Shown: positions 44,316 through 54,280, counted from the stretch's first letter. The stretch: 64,000 bases of DNA from Sutterella sp. (GCA_020025955.1 JAHHRF010000003.1:13559-77558), one strand, 5' to 3'. A program made the numbers and translations. The notes: generated by a model from the sequence alone, not told the origin.

Positions 44316-44330
44316 CTCGTTTCTGGGGCA

Positions 44331-45803
44331 TTAAGCGCGCCAGAATGTGCGGGTAAAGAGCACAAAGAGCGTAAAGATTTCCAAACGCCCAGCGAGCATC
44401 AAGAAGCAGCACACCATCAATTGGAAGTCATTGAGCCAGGCGTAATTGCCGTTGGGCCCCAACTGCCCCAAACTCATCCCCACGTTAGAGAGCATGGAGA
44501 GGCTCCCCGCGAAGCTTTCCAGCACCGGCATCCCCGAGAGCATGAAGATAACGGCCCCGCCCAGGTAGGTCAAAATCCAAATCAAAATAAAGGAAAAGAC
44601 CGCGAAACAGACCTTGTTGGAGATGTTGACGTTATTGATTTTGACGCTCACTACCGCGTTCGGGAAAAGAAGCGACACCAACTCACGGCGCAGATGGCGC
44701 AGCATGATGAGGAGTCGAAGCATCTTCATCCCGCCGCCGGGCGAGCCCGCACACGCGGCGAAACACGCCATGGCAAGGATCATAAAGGGAAGCCCTAGGG
44801 GCCAAACCGAGAAGTCCGTGTCCGCGTACCCGGTGGAACTCGCCACAGAAACAACCGTAAAGAGCACGTAGCGTAACGCCGTTTCCACGTCCGGATACGT
44901 GCCGTGCGAAATCAAGACCCAGAGCGTCACTAAAATCGCCACGATTAAGACAATCGACCAGGCGCGTGCTTCCGTGTCCCCAAAGTAAATCGAGGGGTTG
45001 TGCTTTTTCCAGGCGATAAAGTGCAGGCTGTAGTTAAAGCCCGAGAACCACATAAAGGCAATGGCGACCCAGTCAATGGCAGCGGAGTCCCAGAAGGCAA
45101 AGCTCTCGTCATGGGCACTAATCCCTGAGAGACTCACCGTGGTCATCATGTGCATGATGGCATCGCGCCAGCTCATGCCAGCCAAGTGGTAGGCAATCGT
45201 ACAAAGAACCGAGAGCCCTAAGTAAATGATGTAGAGGGCTTTGGCCGTATCCGCAATGCGAGGCGTGAGCTTATTTTCCTTCAGGGGACCACTGGTCTCG
45301 GCCTTCATGATCTGCGCACCCCCCACGCCTAAGAGCGGGAGAATGGCCACAGCCAACACAATCAAACCCATGCCGCCCATCCAGCTAAGGAGGCTACGCC
45401 ACCCGTTAATGGACACGGCCGTATGGTTGAGCCCATTCATGACCGTAGCGCCCGTCGTCGTGAGGCAGGATACGGCCTCAAAATAGAGCTGAGCAAAGCT
45501 GTAGTCGGGGCGATCGAACGCCAGGGGGATCGTGGCAATCAGGGGAAGCGACGCCCAGATTAAGGTCACCAAAAAGAACCCGTGTTGGGCCGTTAATTCG
45601 CGCTTATATTGGCGCGTGGTGTACATCAAGGTGGTGCCAATAAAAAAGGCACTCAGCGTCCCCAGAATAAAACCATGGGCAGCACCGTCATTGGCTAAGT
45701 AGGAGACCAATAACGGGGCGAGCATCGCCAGACCCATCCATAAGTAGACGGGGCCGGCTGCATTTAAGCAGGGCAGTATGAGGTTTCGAAGTGTCTGACC
45801 CAT
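44331..45803 (-). CDS. trkH: Trk potassium transporter membrane subunit TrkH
   Basis: TrkH is the K+-conducting subunit of the Trk system. The 490 residues form the four-repeat M1-P-M2 fold. Selectivity-filter-like segments are seen in SCLTTTGATVMNG, MTTVSLSGISAHDES, VVSVASSTGYADTDF and SLSMLSNVGMSLGQLGP. It is encoded 12 bases after trkA, its regulatory partner. Confidence 0.94.
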   Translation of the reverse strand: MGQTLRNLILPCLNAAGPVYLWMGLAMLAPLLVSYLANDGAAHGFILGTLSAFFIGTTLMYTTRQYKRELTAQHGFFLVTLIWASLPLIATIPLAFDRPDYSFAQLYFEAVSCLTTTGATVMNGLNHTAVSINGWRSLLSWMGGMGLIVLAVAILPLLGVGGAQIMKAETSGPLKENKLTPRIADTAKALYIIYLGLSVLCTIAYHLAGMSWRDAIMHMMTTVSLSGISAHDESFAFWDSAAIDWVAIAFMWFSGFNYSLHFIAWKKHNPSIYFGDTEARAWSIVLIVAILVTLWVLISHGTYPDVETALRYVLFTVVSVASSTGYADTDFSVWPLGLPFMILAMACFAACAGSPGGGMKMLRLLIMLRHLRRELVSLLFPNAVVSVKINNVNISNKVCFAVFSFILIWILTYLGGAVIFMLSGMPVLESFAGSLSMLSNVGMSLGQLGPNGNYAWLNDFQLMVCCFLMLAGRLEIFTLFVLFTRTFWRA

Positions 45804-45815
45804 AACCGTCGTCGC

Positions 45816-47213
45816 TTAGAAAAAGCCCACGCTCACAGCAAAGAGCTGTTCAATGTCGTGAATGAGTTTCTTATTGGGAACGAACACCACCACGTGGTCT
45901 TCCGTTTCGATGACTTCGTCTTTACGGGCCATCAACACTTGGGTGTCATCCCCCGTGCCACGGATCAACGCCCCAATGGTGCACCCAACGGGCATCTTAA
46001 TGTCTTTGATTTTGCGACCCACCACGCGAGAACTCTTTTCGTCCCCGTGCGCGACAATTTCGAGGGCTTCTGCAACGCCGCGACGCATGGAGTAGGCCGC
46101 GGCAATGTCCCCACGTCGAACGTGGCGAATAAGTTCCCCAAGGGTAGCGGTAGTGGTCGAGAGCGTGACGTCAATCTGGCTCCCCTGCATCAAGTCCCCG
46201 TAGGCTTTACGGTTAATGAGGGCGATGTTTTTCTTGGCGCCAATTCGTTTCGCTAACAAGGCACCAAGAATGTTGTCTTCGTCGTCTTCGCTCACCGCGA
46301 TAAACAAGTCACAGCCTTCCACCTTGGCTTCTTTCAAGGCGTCTTCCGAGGTGAAATCCCCGTGAAGGACCGTGACGTGCGGGCTGAATTTGTCGGCCAA
46401 ACTCTTGGCGGTTTCCTCATCGCTTTCAATGATCTTGATATTAAAGCGACTCTTACCGTCTTCAAGGAGGCGCTCGCCCAAGGCTTCAATGAGGTTGTGG
46501 CGACCGGCGATCACGAGGTTGCTTGCGCTCGTCTCTTCACGACGGAATTCATTCATCACCTTGGCGGCGTAATTCGAGTCACAGAGGCAAATGACTTCGT
46601 CACCGGCTTCAATGATGGTGTGGGAGGCGATGATGCGGCGCTCATTACGGCGAAAGAGCGCCATGATGCGTGCGGGGACGTCCGGCAAGTGCGTATAGAG
46701 GTCGCGAATCGGACGACCCACCAGGGGGCCGCCTGCGCGGGCACGAACGCTCAAGAGGCTGGCGCGCCCATTGCCGAATTCCTGCACCTGAAGGGCTGCC
46801 GGGAATTCAATGAGTTTCGTGAGGTAGTTCACCACCGCGAGTTCCGGCCAAATAATGCTCGTGGCCCCGAACCCTTCTTCTTTGAGGATGCGCGGATAGT
46901 TACGTAATTCGCTATTGCGTACTCGCGCAATACGCGTGGGGATATTAAACATGCGCGCGCACAGGAGCGAAACCACCAAATTGGTTTCGTCACTGGAGGT
47001 GACCGCAATGAGCATGTCCGTATCGGGCGCCCCTGCATTCATTAAAACCTGAGGACTCGTCGCATCGCCCGCCACGCATTGCAAGTCGTAGTTTTTAAAT
47101 TTTGCCAAGTGAACCGGATCGGTATCGACGACGGTAATGTCGTTGGCTTCCGAAACCAGACTTTCGGCAATGGAGCTGCCAATACGGCCAGCGCCGACAA
47201 TCAGAATTTTCAT
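45816..47213 (-). CDS. trkA: Trk system regulatory protein TrkA
   Basis: TrkA is the cytoplasmic nucleotide-binding ring that gates TrkH. The 465 residues have two repeats of an RCK-N Rossmann domain plus RCK-C. The first nucleotide motif is MKILIVGAGRIGSSIAESL; the second domain begins near residue 230 (NLVIAGRHNLIEALGERL). RCK-C segments follow each. It lies between trkH and the response-regulator gene on the same strand. Confidence 0.95.
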   Translation of the reverse strand: MKILIVGAGRIGSSIAESLVSEANDITVVDTDPVHLAKFKNYDLQCVAGDATSPQVLMNAGAPDTDMLIAVTSSDETNLVVSLLCARMFNIPTRIARVRNSELRNYPRILKEEGFGATSIIWPELAVVNYLTKLIEFPAALQVQEFGNGRASLLSVRARAGGPLVGRPIRDLYTHLPDVPARIMALFRRNERRIIASHTIIEAGDEVICLCDSNYAAKVMNEFRREETSASNLVIAGRHNLIEALGERLLEDGKSRFNIKIIESDEETAKSLADKFSPHVTVLHGDFTSEDALKEAKVEGCDLFIAVSEDDEDNILGALLAKRIGAKKNIALINRKAYGDLMQGSQIDVTLSTTTATLGELIRHVRRGDIAAAYSMRRGVAEALEIVAHGDEKSSRVVGRKIKDIKMPVGCTIGALIRGTGDDTQVLMARKDEVIETEDHVVVFVPNKKLIHDIEQLFAVSVGFF

Positions 47214-47273
47214 GCGTAAAGTAGGCCGTTCGGGGTTGAGCCGACGGCCGTCAGGTTGTCCTTGAAAGTGGGC

Positions 47274-48155
47274 TTAGGACTCGGACGACGTCTCCGTCGT
47301 CTTTAAATTGGGCGAGCCTTTCGTACAAAGCCCCGTTTCACGGGCAGTTTGATGGTTACAAGTGCTGGGATCTAACCCAAGGGAACGCAGTTTACGATAA
47401 AGGTGCGTACGTTCCAATTGCGATTGACGAGCTAATTCAATCACCGACCCATCTTTTTGGGTCAAGGTGAGGGCCAAGTAAGCGCGTTCCATGTCATCAC
47501 GGAACTCACGATAGGGCTTGTTGAAGTCGATCGTCAGGTTTAAGGACTTGATTTCAAAGACGGGAAGCGCTGCCGTCGGATCTTCCGTGATGTCATAGCC
47601 ATCCAGGTAGATCATGCACGGGTTTTCTTCGTAGGGCTTCGAGATGCGGAAGTGGCAGTGGCTATTGCCCCCGACCGTGACCGCATGCGCCGGACGATGA
47701 ACGGGGGTGGGATTGCCTTCGTTCATGCGGGCCGTGAGCTTAGCGGCATTATTTTTCGCCACCTCAGAGAGCGGATCATCCGAGTTGTAGTCCCAGGACT
47801 TAATGGCGGCCGCACACGTCTCTAAGAGCTTCTTGAGCGCAATGGGCTTTTCCAAATAGTCCACCGCCCCAAAGCGGGTGGCTTCAATGGCGGTTTGAAT
47901 CGTGCCATGCCCACTCATCATGATGACGGGGCAGTAGAGTGCCTTTTGTGCACACAGCTCTTTGAGGAGCGTCACACCATCGGTATCGGGCATCCAGATG
48001 TCCAAAAGAATCAAGTCCACGCGTTCGCGATTCAGGACCTGACGACACTGAGTAGCATCCTCCGCGGTGACAACAGCATAGCCGTCGTCTTCCAGAATTT
48101 CTGAAAGCAGACTGCGAATGCCTAACTCATCATCAACGACTAAAACCTTTTTCAT
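47274..48155 (-). CDS. Response regulator with receiver and Fis-type HTH, NtrX-like but lacking the AAA+ domain
   Basis: The 293 residues begin with a receiver domain. It has Asp8-Asp9, the phosphorylation site Asp52 in LLLDIWMPDTDG, and Lys103. A Fis-type helix-turn-helix follows near 222-263 (DMERAYLALTLTQ, then SQLERTHLYRKLRSLGLDP). NtrX and relatives carry a roughly 240-residue sigma-54 AAA+ domain between these. Here only about 100 residues without Walker A or GAFTGA motifs occur. It lies directly after the NtrY-like kinase gene, 18 bases away, and before trkA. It probably binds DNA but cannot drive sigma-54 transcription by itself. Confidence 0.82.
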   Translation of the reverse strand: MKKVLVVDDELGIRSLLSEILEDDGYAVVTAEDATQCRQVLNRERVDLILLDIWMPDTDGVTLLKELCAQKALYCPVIMMSGHGTIQTAIEATRFGAVDYLEKPIALKKLLETCAAAIKSWDYNSDDPLSEVAKNNAAKLTARMNEGNPTPVHRPAHAVTVGGNSHCHFRISKPYEENPCMIYLDGYDITEDPTAALPVFEIKSLNLTIDFNKPYREFRDDMERAYLALTLTQKDGSVIELARQSQLERTHLYRKLRSLGLDPSTCNHQTARETGLCTKGSPNLKTTETSSES

Positions 48156-48173
48156 AATGCACTCTAGTTGGTG

Positions 48174-50408
48174 TTATTTTACGGCTCGAAAGAGCATGGT
48201 CACCGAGGCGCCCACAACGTGCTGATCTGACTCATCCGTCAGATTGCCGAGACGAATGGTCGCTTCGTGCTCATCGAGAATTTTTTTAACCATCGGTAAA
48301 CCGAGCCCCGACCCTGTCGGTTTGGTCGTGACATAAGGTTCAAAGGCAGAGGCCAGAACCGCTTTATCAAAGCCCGGACCGTTGTCCGTCAGAGAAAGTT
48401 TAACAGCGGTTGCTGTATTCGGGGCATTAATCCCGCCAACTACTTGTGTTTCAATCCGAATGCGTACGGCTTGAAGATCGTCCGAGGCTTCAATACTGTT
48501 ACTAATCAGATTGTGAAGCACTTGGCGAAGTTGGGCAATGTCCCCAAGGATAGGGGGCAAGGGGGATTCTAATGCTAAATCGATGGCGATCCCGCCCTCA
48601 TGATAGAGGGCAACCGTGGATCGTATAAAGTCATTTAAATCGATTGGCGCTAATTTCGCCTCTGGTAATTTCGCGTATTCGCGGAAATCATTCACCATTT
48701 GCGTGAGCGCGTCGACTTGTAAAGTAATCGTAGAAATGGTTCGCGTCAACAGGGCTTGGTCCTGTTCGGTGGCCAATTTTCCATCCAATTTCCACGCAAG
48801 GCGCTCTGCCGCTAGGCGAATCGGCGTCAGGGGATTTTTAATTTCATGCGCTAAACGACGGGCTACTTCGCCCCAAGCGGTCACGCGCTGCGCACGAATC
48901 AACTGCGTGAGGTCATCAAAGACGATGACGACAGCCATTTCATTTTCAATGAGCATGGGGGTACCCTGAACGTATAAGGGCACGGTCACCGCCTCGTGAC
49001 GCAGTTCAATTTCCTTTTTGAAGCTATCCGTTAAGTCATTGAACCCACGCTGTTTATGCTCAATCATGTGAGCGAGCTCGGGTTCGAAATCCTTTAAGAG
49101 CGCCCCTTCCACCAAGGGGTGGGCGGACAAAATGCGCTGCGCCGCGGCGTTAAAACTCAAAATGACGCCGTCTTCATTTAAGACCATGACGCCAGAGGAG
49201 ATGCTCGTCAAAATACGGGCCAAAAAGCGTTGGGCTTCTTGGGCACGAGCGCGTTGCGTCTGCAGCTTCCCGTTAGCGTCCTTAAGTTCTTCAATCATCG
49301 TGTTGAAGCTTCGGGTGAGCTCATTGATTTCGCTATTGCCGGAAAACTCACGAATGGGCTCAAAGTTCCCAGTGGCCACTTTACGCGTACCGCTCGCCAA
49401 CTGAAGTACCGGCTCCGTGGTGCGCTTTGCAAAGCGAAGGGCGGCCATCATGCTCACAAAGATCGTTAAGAGCAAGGTCAAGCTCAGGGTGAGCTTATAG
49501 AGGTTCGTGAGCGAGGCACGGCTCAGCGTCATCTCTTGGTACTCACGATAGCCGTCTAAGAGGCGAGAGGCGTTCGTGGCAATGCTCTGAGGCACCGGGC
49601 GAATAATCTGTAAGAAGAGACGCTGCGAGGCCTCTGAGTGGTTAATCGCCAAGCCCCCATCGAGTCGAAGGGGTGGCATTTTGGGCGTCGGAATGGCGAC
49701 GATGACGCGCACGTTCATATCCGTCGTCTTCGTCCCGTTGGGGTCCGTTTTCTCTAACGTTTCGGTGTCGACCGAGCTATAAGACCCCGTGGTCGCGGCC
49801 GTCTGAATCTGTAAGTGCGTCGGGATGTTGGGGAGTAAAACGTGGAGTTTAGAGCCCGCTGACGCAATGGCTTGGCCGCCAGCCGTAAAGACGAGCGCCT
49901 CGAGGTCGCCCTTTTCTTCAATGAGGCGAGAGAGTTCTGAGACCATCAACGAGGGCGGCGTATTGGAGAGGATCTTCGCAATGCGGTCCGCTTCCACTTC
50001 GGTGGAATTTTGCATGTTTTGCAAAACCCCACGCGTAATTGTGAGCCCAGAATCCAGGGCGCCTTCCACACGGGTATCGAACCACGAATCAATACTGCGA
50101 CCCACGATTTCCGTGGAGAGTAAATAAATCGTCGTGGCCGGAATTAATCCAATTAAGCCCGAGGCCACCGCTAAACGTAACGTCATGCGGGTGCCGTAGA
50201 TGTTTTTGCGCAGGCGACGAATGAGACGCACCACGAGCGTTAAAACGACGAGCCCGAGCAAGGCCACCATCCCGACGTTAAGCATCAAGAGGATGGAGAA
50301 ATACTGCTCAAAGATTTTGGAGTTGGCGCTATGAATGACCACCCCAAAGATCCCAATAACGAGAAGGGTGACAATCACAACCAAGGTGTACCGAAGCCAA
50401 CGTGACAT
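48174..50408 (-). CDS. NtrY-like sensor histidine kinase
   Basis: The 744 residues have three to four N-terminal membrane helices with a periplasmic sensor region (about 120-320) and a HAMP segment. A PAS domain follows (ILTSISSGVMVLNEDGVILSFNAAAQ). HisKA contains RRLAHEIKNPLTPIRLAAE with the phospho-His, and HATPase has N-box NLISNSIEAS and DNGPGF. The layout matches NtrY. It is encoded ahead of the response regulator and after the DUF4390 gene. The signal is unknown. Confidence 0.88.
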   Translation of the reverse strand: MSRWLRYTLVVIVTLLVIGIFGVVIHSANSKIFEQYFSILLMLNVGMVALLGLVVLTLVVRLIRRLRKNIYGTRMTLRLAVASGLIGLIPATTIYLLSTEIVGRSIDSWFDTRVEGALDSGLTITRGVLQNMQNSTEVEADRIAKILSNTPPSLMVSELSRLIEEKGDLEALVFTAGGQAIASAGSKLHVLLPNIPTHLQIQTAATTGSYSSVDTETLEKTDPNGTKTTDMNVRVIVAIPTPKMPPLRLDGGLAINHSEASQRLFLQIIRPVPQSIATNASRLLDGYREYQEMTLSRASLTNLYKLTLSLTLLLTIFVSMMAALRFAKRTTEPVLQLASGTRKVATGNFEPIREFSGNSEINELTRSFNTMIEELKDANGKLQTQRARAQEAQRFLARILTSISSGVMVLNEDGVILSFNAAAQRILSAHPLVEGALLKDFEPELAHMIEHKQRGFNDLTDSFKKEIELRHEAVTVPLYVQGTPMLIENEMAVVIVFDDLTQLIRAQRVTAWGEVARRLAHEIKNPLTPIRLAAERLAWKLDGKLATEQDQALLTRTISTITLQVDALTQMVNDFREYAKLPEAKLAPIDLNDFIRSTVALYHEGGIAIDLALESPLPPILGDIAQLRQVLHNLISNSIEASDDLQAVRIRIETQVVGGINAPNTATAVKLSLTDNGPGFDKAVLASAFEPYVTTKPTGSGLGLPMVKKILDEHEATIRLGNLTDESDQHVVGASVTMLFRAVK

Positions 50409-50418
50409 AGTCTCTTCC

Positions 50419-51024
50419 TTACGGGGCTTCGGTTATGGACGCGGGAACCGAGACGGGCTCCCATTCACTGGCGATGTTCCAATCGTGACTGCCCGCCGCC
50501 GTGACTTGCATGGGTTTGGGGAGTTTGGACGTGTCCAGATAAAAGCGCGTCTCGACGTGATAGGTCGGGTGGCCCGCAAGCACGTTCGAGGCGGCAATCT
50601 GCCAGTGACGATTGTTTTTGATGTAGGGAATGACTTGTTTGAGCGACTCAAAGTCATTGTTTAACCCGTTGTAGGAGAGCTGATAGCGCTCCGTGATGGG
50701 GTTAAAGGAGAGGCGGCTTAAATGGCGGCTCTCTAAAATCTTGCGATCGAACCAGTACCAGCGGTCTTTGGAAATGCGAATCGCATGAACAAAATAGAGG
50801 GGCACCCCGCGCTTGAGCGCGTTATCCAAGGCTTGCGGAATGTTGAATTCGTAGGCCGTAGAGGCGTAAAGCCCGGGGGCGTCGCCCGGCTCCGAGAGCG
50901 AGAGCTGCGCATTCATGAGGGTGGCCGTCTCGGCCTGAACGTTAGGCGCAACAAGTCCACCGAGCACGATGAGGATCGTGCTCAGTGTGAGCGTCATTCG
51001 GTTCAAGAGTCGGTCCAACCGCAC
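50419..51024 (-). CDS. DUF4390 family exported protein
   Basis: This 201-residue protein has an N-terminal signal peptide (LTLSTILIVLGGLVAPNVQAE, cut after AQA or so) and a DUF4390 domain. Segments such as YEFNIPQALDNALKRGVPLYF and WYWFDRKILE are typical. The family has no known function but is regularly encoded between rsmB and the NtrY-like kinase in betaproteobacteria, as here. It should be periplasmic and might relate to the kinase's signal. Confidence 0.82.
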   Translation of the reverse strand: MRLDRLLNRMTLTLSTILIVLGGLVAPNVQAETATLMNAQLSLSEPGDAPGLYASTAYEFNIPQALDNALKRGVPLYFVHAIRISKDRWYWFDRKILESRHLSRLSFNPITERYQLSYNGLNNDFESLKQVIPYIKNNRHWQIAASNVLAGHPTYHVETRFYLDTSKLPKPMQVTAAGSHDWNIASEWEPVSVPASITEAP

Positions 51025-51033
51025 AGAGCGCCT

Positions 51034-52353
51034 TTATTCCTTTCGCAGTAATGCGTAGAAGAACCCGTCATGCACCCCAGGGAGGTCATCCTCGGGCTGC
51101 CAATCATGCTCATCGGGTAACAAAGTAATCATACCTTGCTTTACCTTGGCGGTTCCAACAATTCGGGCATCCTCATGACGGGAAAGGAATTCTCGCACTT
51201 GGACTTTGCCTTCTTCGGGGAAGATGGAGCAGGTCGCATAGAGCATGTGCCCGCCCGACTTCAATACCGGCCAGAGCCCATCCATCAGCGCGCGCTGTTG
51301 ACGGGCTAAGCTCGCTACGTCGCTTTCACGACGTAACCACGGGGTGTCAGGCTGACGGCGTACCACGCCACTGGCCGTGCACGGCGCATCGAGCAAAATG
51401 GCATCAAAGGGCTTGCGATCCCACCATTTATTGAGCGCCAAGGCGTCCGTCACTTTGAGGGTGGCCTCGAGCTTTAAGCGCTTTAAGTTTTCCGAGATGC
51501 GTTCTGCGCGCTTGGCATCAATTTCTAAAGCCGTAACATCGCAGTCGTAGCGCTCCAAGAGGTGGCAGGTTTTGCCGCCCGGTGCTGCACAGGCATCCAA
51601 TACGCGGTCTCCCGCTTGAATGGGGAGGAGGTCCGCGGCTAACTGCGTGCCCGCGTCCTGAACCGACACGAGCCCCTCGTTAAAGCCGGGGAGCTTTTGA
51701 GTGTTGACAGGCGTCGTTAACGTAATGGCCTCAGGGCCCGTTTGGCGGGCGTCTAACCCAGCGGCCTTTAATTCCTCCAAGTACGCTTCCGGCGTCGTCA
51801 AACGACGGTTCACGCGAAGGGTCATGGGGGGATGGCTGTTGACTAACGTTAAAACCGATTCCCAACGTTCGGGCGCGGCGGCCTTCACACGATCAATCCA
51901 CCACTGCGGCGCATTGAAGCGCACGGATTCGTCTTCCATGAGTTCGTCCAAGAGGGCGTCCTTTTGGCGTAAGAAGTTACGAATCAAGGCGTTGATAAAG
52001 CCAGACGCCGGTGCCGTCGCGGGGATGGACTTGGCGGCAGCCACCGCTTGGTCCGCTACTGTAAAGTCACTGTACTGACCCATTAAGAGCGCCGTAAAGC
52101 TCACCTCTAAAAGGCAACGCACCTCAGGGCTAGGCTCTCGCGAGGCTAAACGATTAATGATGGCGTCAATCAAGGCATTCTTTCGAATGCTCTCGTAGAG
52201 GATGGCCTGCACGGGCGCGCGCATGGAGCCATCTAAATGGCGAACCGATTGGGCCAAGGTGGCATTAATGCTCATCCCCTGACGGAAGCGCCAACGACCG
52301 CTCGAAGCGGCAATCAAGATTTTGCCCAACGGGGCTTGTTTCATGGCGGTCAT
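51034..52353 (-). CDS. rsmB: 16S rRNA (cytosine967-C5)-methyltransferase RsmB
   Basis: RsmB (Sun) methylates C967 of 16S rRNA. The 439 residues carry an N-terminal NusB-like domain, then the SAM-binding methyltransferase. That domain has VLDACAAPGGKTCHLLE, DAPCTASGVVRRQPD with the first catalytic Cys, and YATCSIFPEEGK with the second. The start overlaps the fmt stop by 4 bases (ATGA), and the gene precedes DUF4390 by 9 bases. Confidence 0.95.
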   Translation of the reverse strand: MTAMKQAPLGKILIAASSGRWRFRQGMSINATLAQSVRHLDGSMRAPVQAILYESIRKNALIDAIINRLASREPSPEVRCLLEVSFTALLMGQYSDFTVADQAVAAAKSIPATAPASGFINALIRNFLRQKDALLDELMEDESVRFNAPQWWIDRVKAAAPERWESVLTLVNSHPPMTLRVNRRLTTPEAYLEELKAAGLDARQTGPEAITLTTPVNTQKLPGFNEGLVSVQDAGTQLAADLLPIQAGDRVLDACAAPGGKTCHLLERYDCDVTALEIDAKRAERISENLKRLKLEATLKVTDALALNKWWDRKPFDAILLDAPCTASGVVRRQPDTPWLRRESDVASLARQQRALMDGLWPVLKSGGHMLYATCSIFPEEGKVQVREFLSRHEDARIVGTAKVKQGMITLLPDEHDWQPEDDLPGVHDGFFYALLRKE

Positions 52354-53306
52354 ACTAAAACCTCACCAACGGTAATGCCTACGCTCTGAAGGAAGGTCGC
52401 GGCGTTCATGCGCGACTTGCCCGGCTTTTGAAGTTCCGTGAATTCAACGGCCCCTTCCCCGCAGGCGACAACGAAGCGCTTCTTGGCTTCTAACACTTCG
52501 CCAGGTTTCCCGCTCCCTTCTGCCACACGGGCGCACCATGCTTTGCATAAGGTCTCATGCGCGGTAAAGGTCGAGCCAGGGAACGGGTTAAAGGCTTGTA
52601 CGCGCGCGGCCACGGCCTTGGCGGGCTGCGTAAAGTCTAAGGGGGCTTCCGTTTTTAAAATCTTTTCAGCGTACGTGACCCCGTCTTCGGGCTGTACTTC
52701 GTACGTGAGCGTCTCGGGCGCTTCTAAGGCGCTGACGAGCATCTTTGCGCCCAAGTCCGCGAGGCTATCCATTAACGTCTGGTGGGTGTCCTCAGGGCGA
52801 ATGGGCAAGGTTTCCTTGACGATCATCGGACCCGTATCGAGCCCTAATTCCATCTTCATTAAGGTGATGCCCGTTTCGGTGTCGCCTGCTTCAATGGCGC
52901 GTGCCACGGGGGCGGCCCCACGCCAGCGCGGGAGGATCGAGCCATGGATATTTAAGGCCTTGATGGAGCCATCTTGCCCAATCCCCTTGGCACAGTCTAA
53001 AACGCGTTGCGGGAGGATTAAACCGTAGGCGGCGACGACTAAGAGGTCGGCCTCAACGGCTTCCAAGTCGGCCATCACCGCGGCGGCTTCCTCGGGGTTA
53101 CGCTTCATGCTCAAAGAGAGCGGCGTCAACACACGAATTCCGTGTTGAAGTGCTAAAGTTTTTACAGGGCTGGGGGTGAGCTTCATCCCACGACCACTCG
53201 GACGATCCGGCTGACTTAAGACCAGCGCAATCTCATGGCCCGCTTCAATGAGTTGCGCCAAGGCGGTGGCTGCAAACTCAGGGGTGCCGGCAAAAATGAT
53301 TTTCAT
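52350..53306 (-). CDS. fmt: Methionyl-tRNA formyltransferase
   Basis: Fmt formylates initiator Met-tRNA using 10-formyl-THF. The 318 residues begin MKIIFAGTPEFAATALAQL. The formyl-THF catalytic segment NIHGSILPRWRGAAPVARAI carries the essential Asn/His, and GITLMKMELGLDTGPM follows. A C-terminal OB-like domain is present. Its usual partner, def, lies about 1 kb away on the same strand, separated by an oppositely oriented hydrolase gene. Confidence 0.96.
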   Translation of the reverse strand: MKIIFAGTPEFAATALAQLIEAGHEIALVLSQPDRPSGRGMKLTPSPVKTLALQHGIRVLTPLSLSMKRNPEEAAAVMADLEAVEADLLVVAAYGLILPQRVLDCAKGIGQDGSIKALNIHGSILPRWRGAAPVARAIEAGDTETGITLMKMELGLDTGPMIVKETLPIRPEDTHQTLMDSLADLGAKMLVSALEAPETLTYEVQPEDGVTYAEKILKTEAPLDFTQPAKAVAARVQAFNPFPGSTFTAHETLCKAWCARVAEGSGKPGEVLEAKKRFVVACGEGAVEFTELQKPGKSRMNAATFLQSVGITVGEVLV

Positions 53307-53380
53307 AGATGCACCTCGAAAAAGGTTTTTGACGTTCGGAAAGAATTCGTCATGAAGGAAAAAAGGGGAGGCGTGTAACC

Positions 53381-54280
53381 GTGCCAGTATTGCACTACAA
53401 CCATATCGACTATGCCTATCGCCAATATGGTGATCAGGACGCCCCTGCTATTGTATTGGTAATGGGCCTGGGCATGTCGGGCGCCTTGTGGCCTGAATCA
53501 TGGATTCGTGAATTTCTTGCCCAGGGCTTTCAGGTGATTTGCCCTGACAATCGCGACTCGGGACAAAGTACCCGCTTTGAGGCGGTGCGTCCCAAAGAAA
53601 AAGATTTGGCACGTGCCGTGCTCGCCTCGATTTTGCACCGTCCCGTCATGAGCCAATATGCGCTCGAAGACATGGCTTTTGATATTGAGCGACTGCTCGA
53701 TTCGCTTAACATTCGTCGCGCTCACGTTTTGGGGATCTCAATGGGCGGGATGATTGCCCAAGCCTTAGCCCTTCAGTGCCCGAATCGCGTGGCGAGTTTA
53801 ACGTCGATGAGTTCGGCCTCCGGCAACATCGTCACGGGCTTTGGTAACCCCATGGTGATCTCAGGGCTTCTTTTTACCCGCTCGGACGAAGGGACCTTGG
53901 AGGAGAAACGCACCCGTGTGAAGCGCTACTTTACGCGTTTAGCGGGTCGCGCCTATGAGCCCAACGATAAAGAACTCGATCGGGTCGCTGACATTGTGCT
54001 CTCGGAGGGGCTCGACCAGAATGCCCAGCGCCGACAACTCTTAGCGATTTTTGCGAGTGGCGACCGTCGTGCGCAGTTGCGCCAAATTCGTGTGCCCACC
54101 TTGGTGATTCATGGGGATAAGGATCCGCTCTTACCCGTGCGTGCGGGGCGGGAATGCAATGCCCTCATTAAAGACTCGGTCTACCATGAAATAAAAGGCA
54201 TGGGTCACGTGATGACGCATGCCTTGATTCCGACCTTAGCGAAGTTGGTGACCGAACACTGTCGGCGCCACCCTGCTTAA
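53381..54280 (+). CDS. Alpha/beta hydrolase
   Basis: The 299-residue protein has the alpha/beta hydrolase fold. Its oxyanion-hole segment is VLVMGLGMSGALWPES, and the nucleophile elbow GISMGGMIAQALALQ carries Ser in GxSxG. The acid probably lies in IHGDKDPLLPV, and the catalytic His in KGMGHVMTHA. It most resembles the pimeloyl-ACP esterase/hydrolase group, but the substrate is unknown. It starts with GTG at 53381 with AGGGGAGG ahead, and its stop overlaps the def stop by 4 bases. Confidence 0.85.
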   Translation: MPVLHYNHIDYAYRQYGDQDAPAIVLVMGLGMSGALWPESWIREFLAQGFQVICPDNRDSGQSTRFEAVRPKEKDLARAVLASILHRPVMSQYALEDMAFDIERLLDSLNIRRAHVLGISMGGMIAQALALQCPNRVASLTSMSSASGNIVTGFGNPMVISGLLFTRSDEGTLEEKRTRVKRYFTRLAGRAYEPNDKELDRVADIVLSEGLDQNAQRRQLLAIFASGDRRAQLRQIRVPTLVIHGDKDPLLPVRAGRECNALIKDSVYHEIKGMGHVMTHALIPTLAKLVTEHCRRHPA

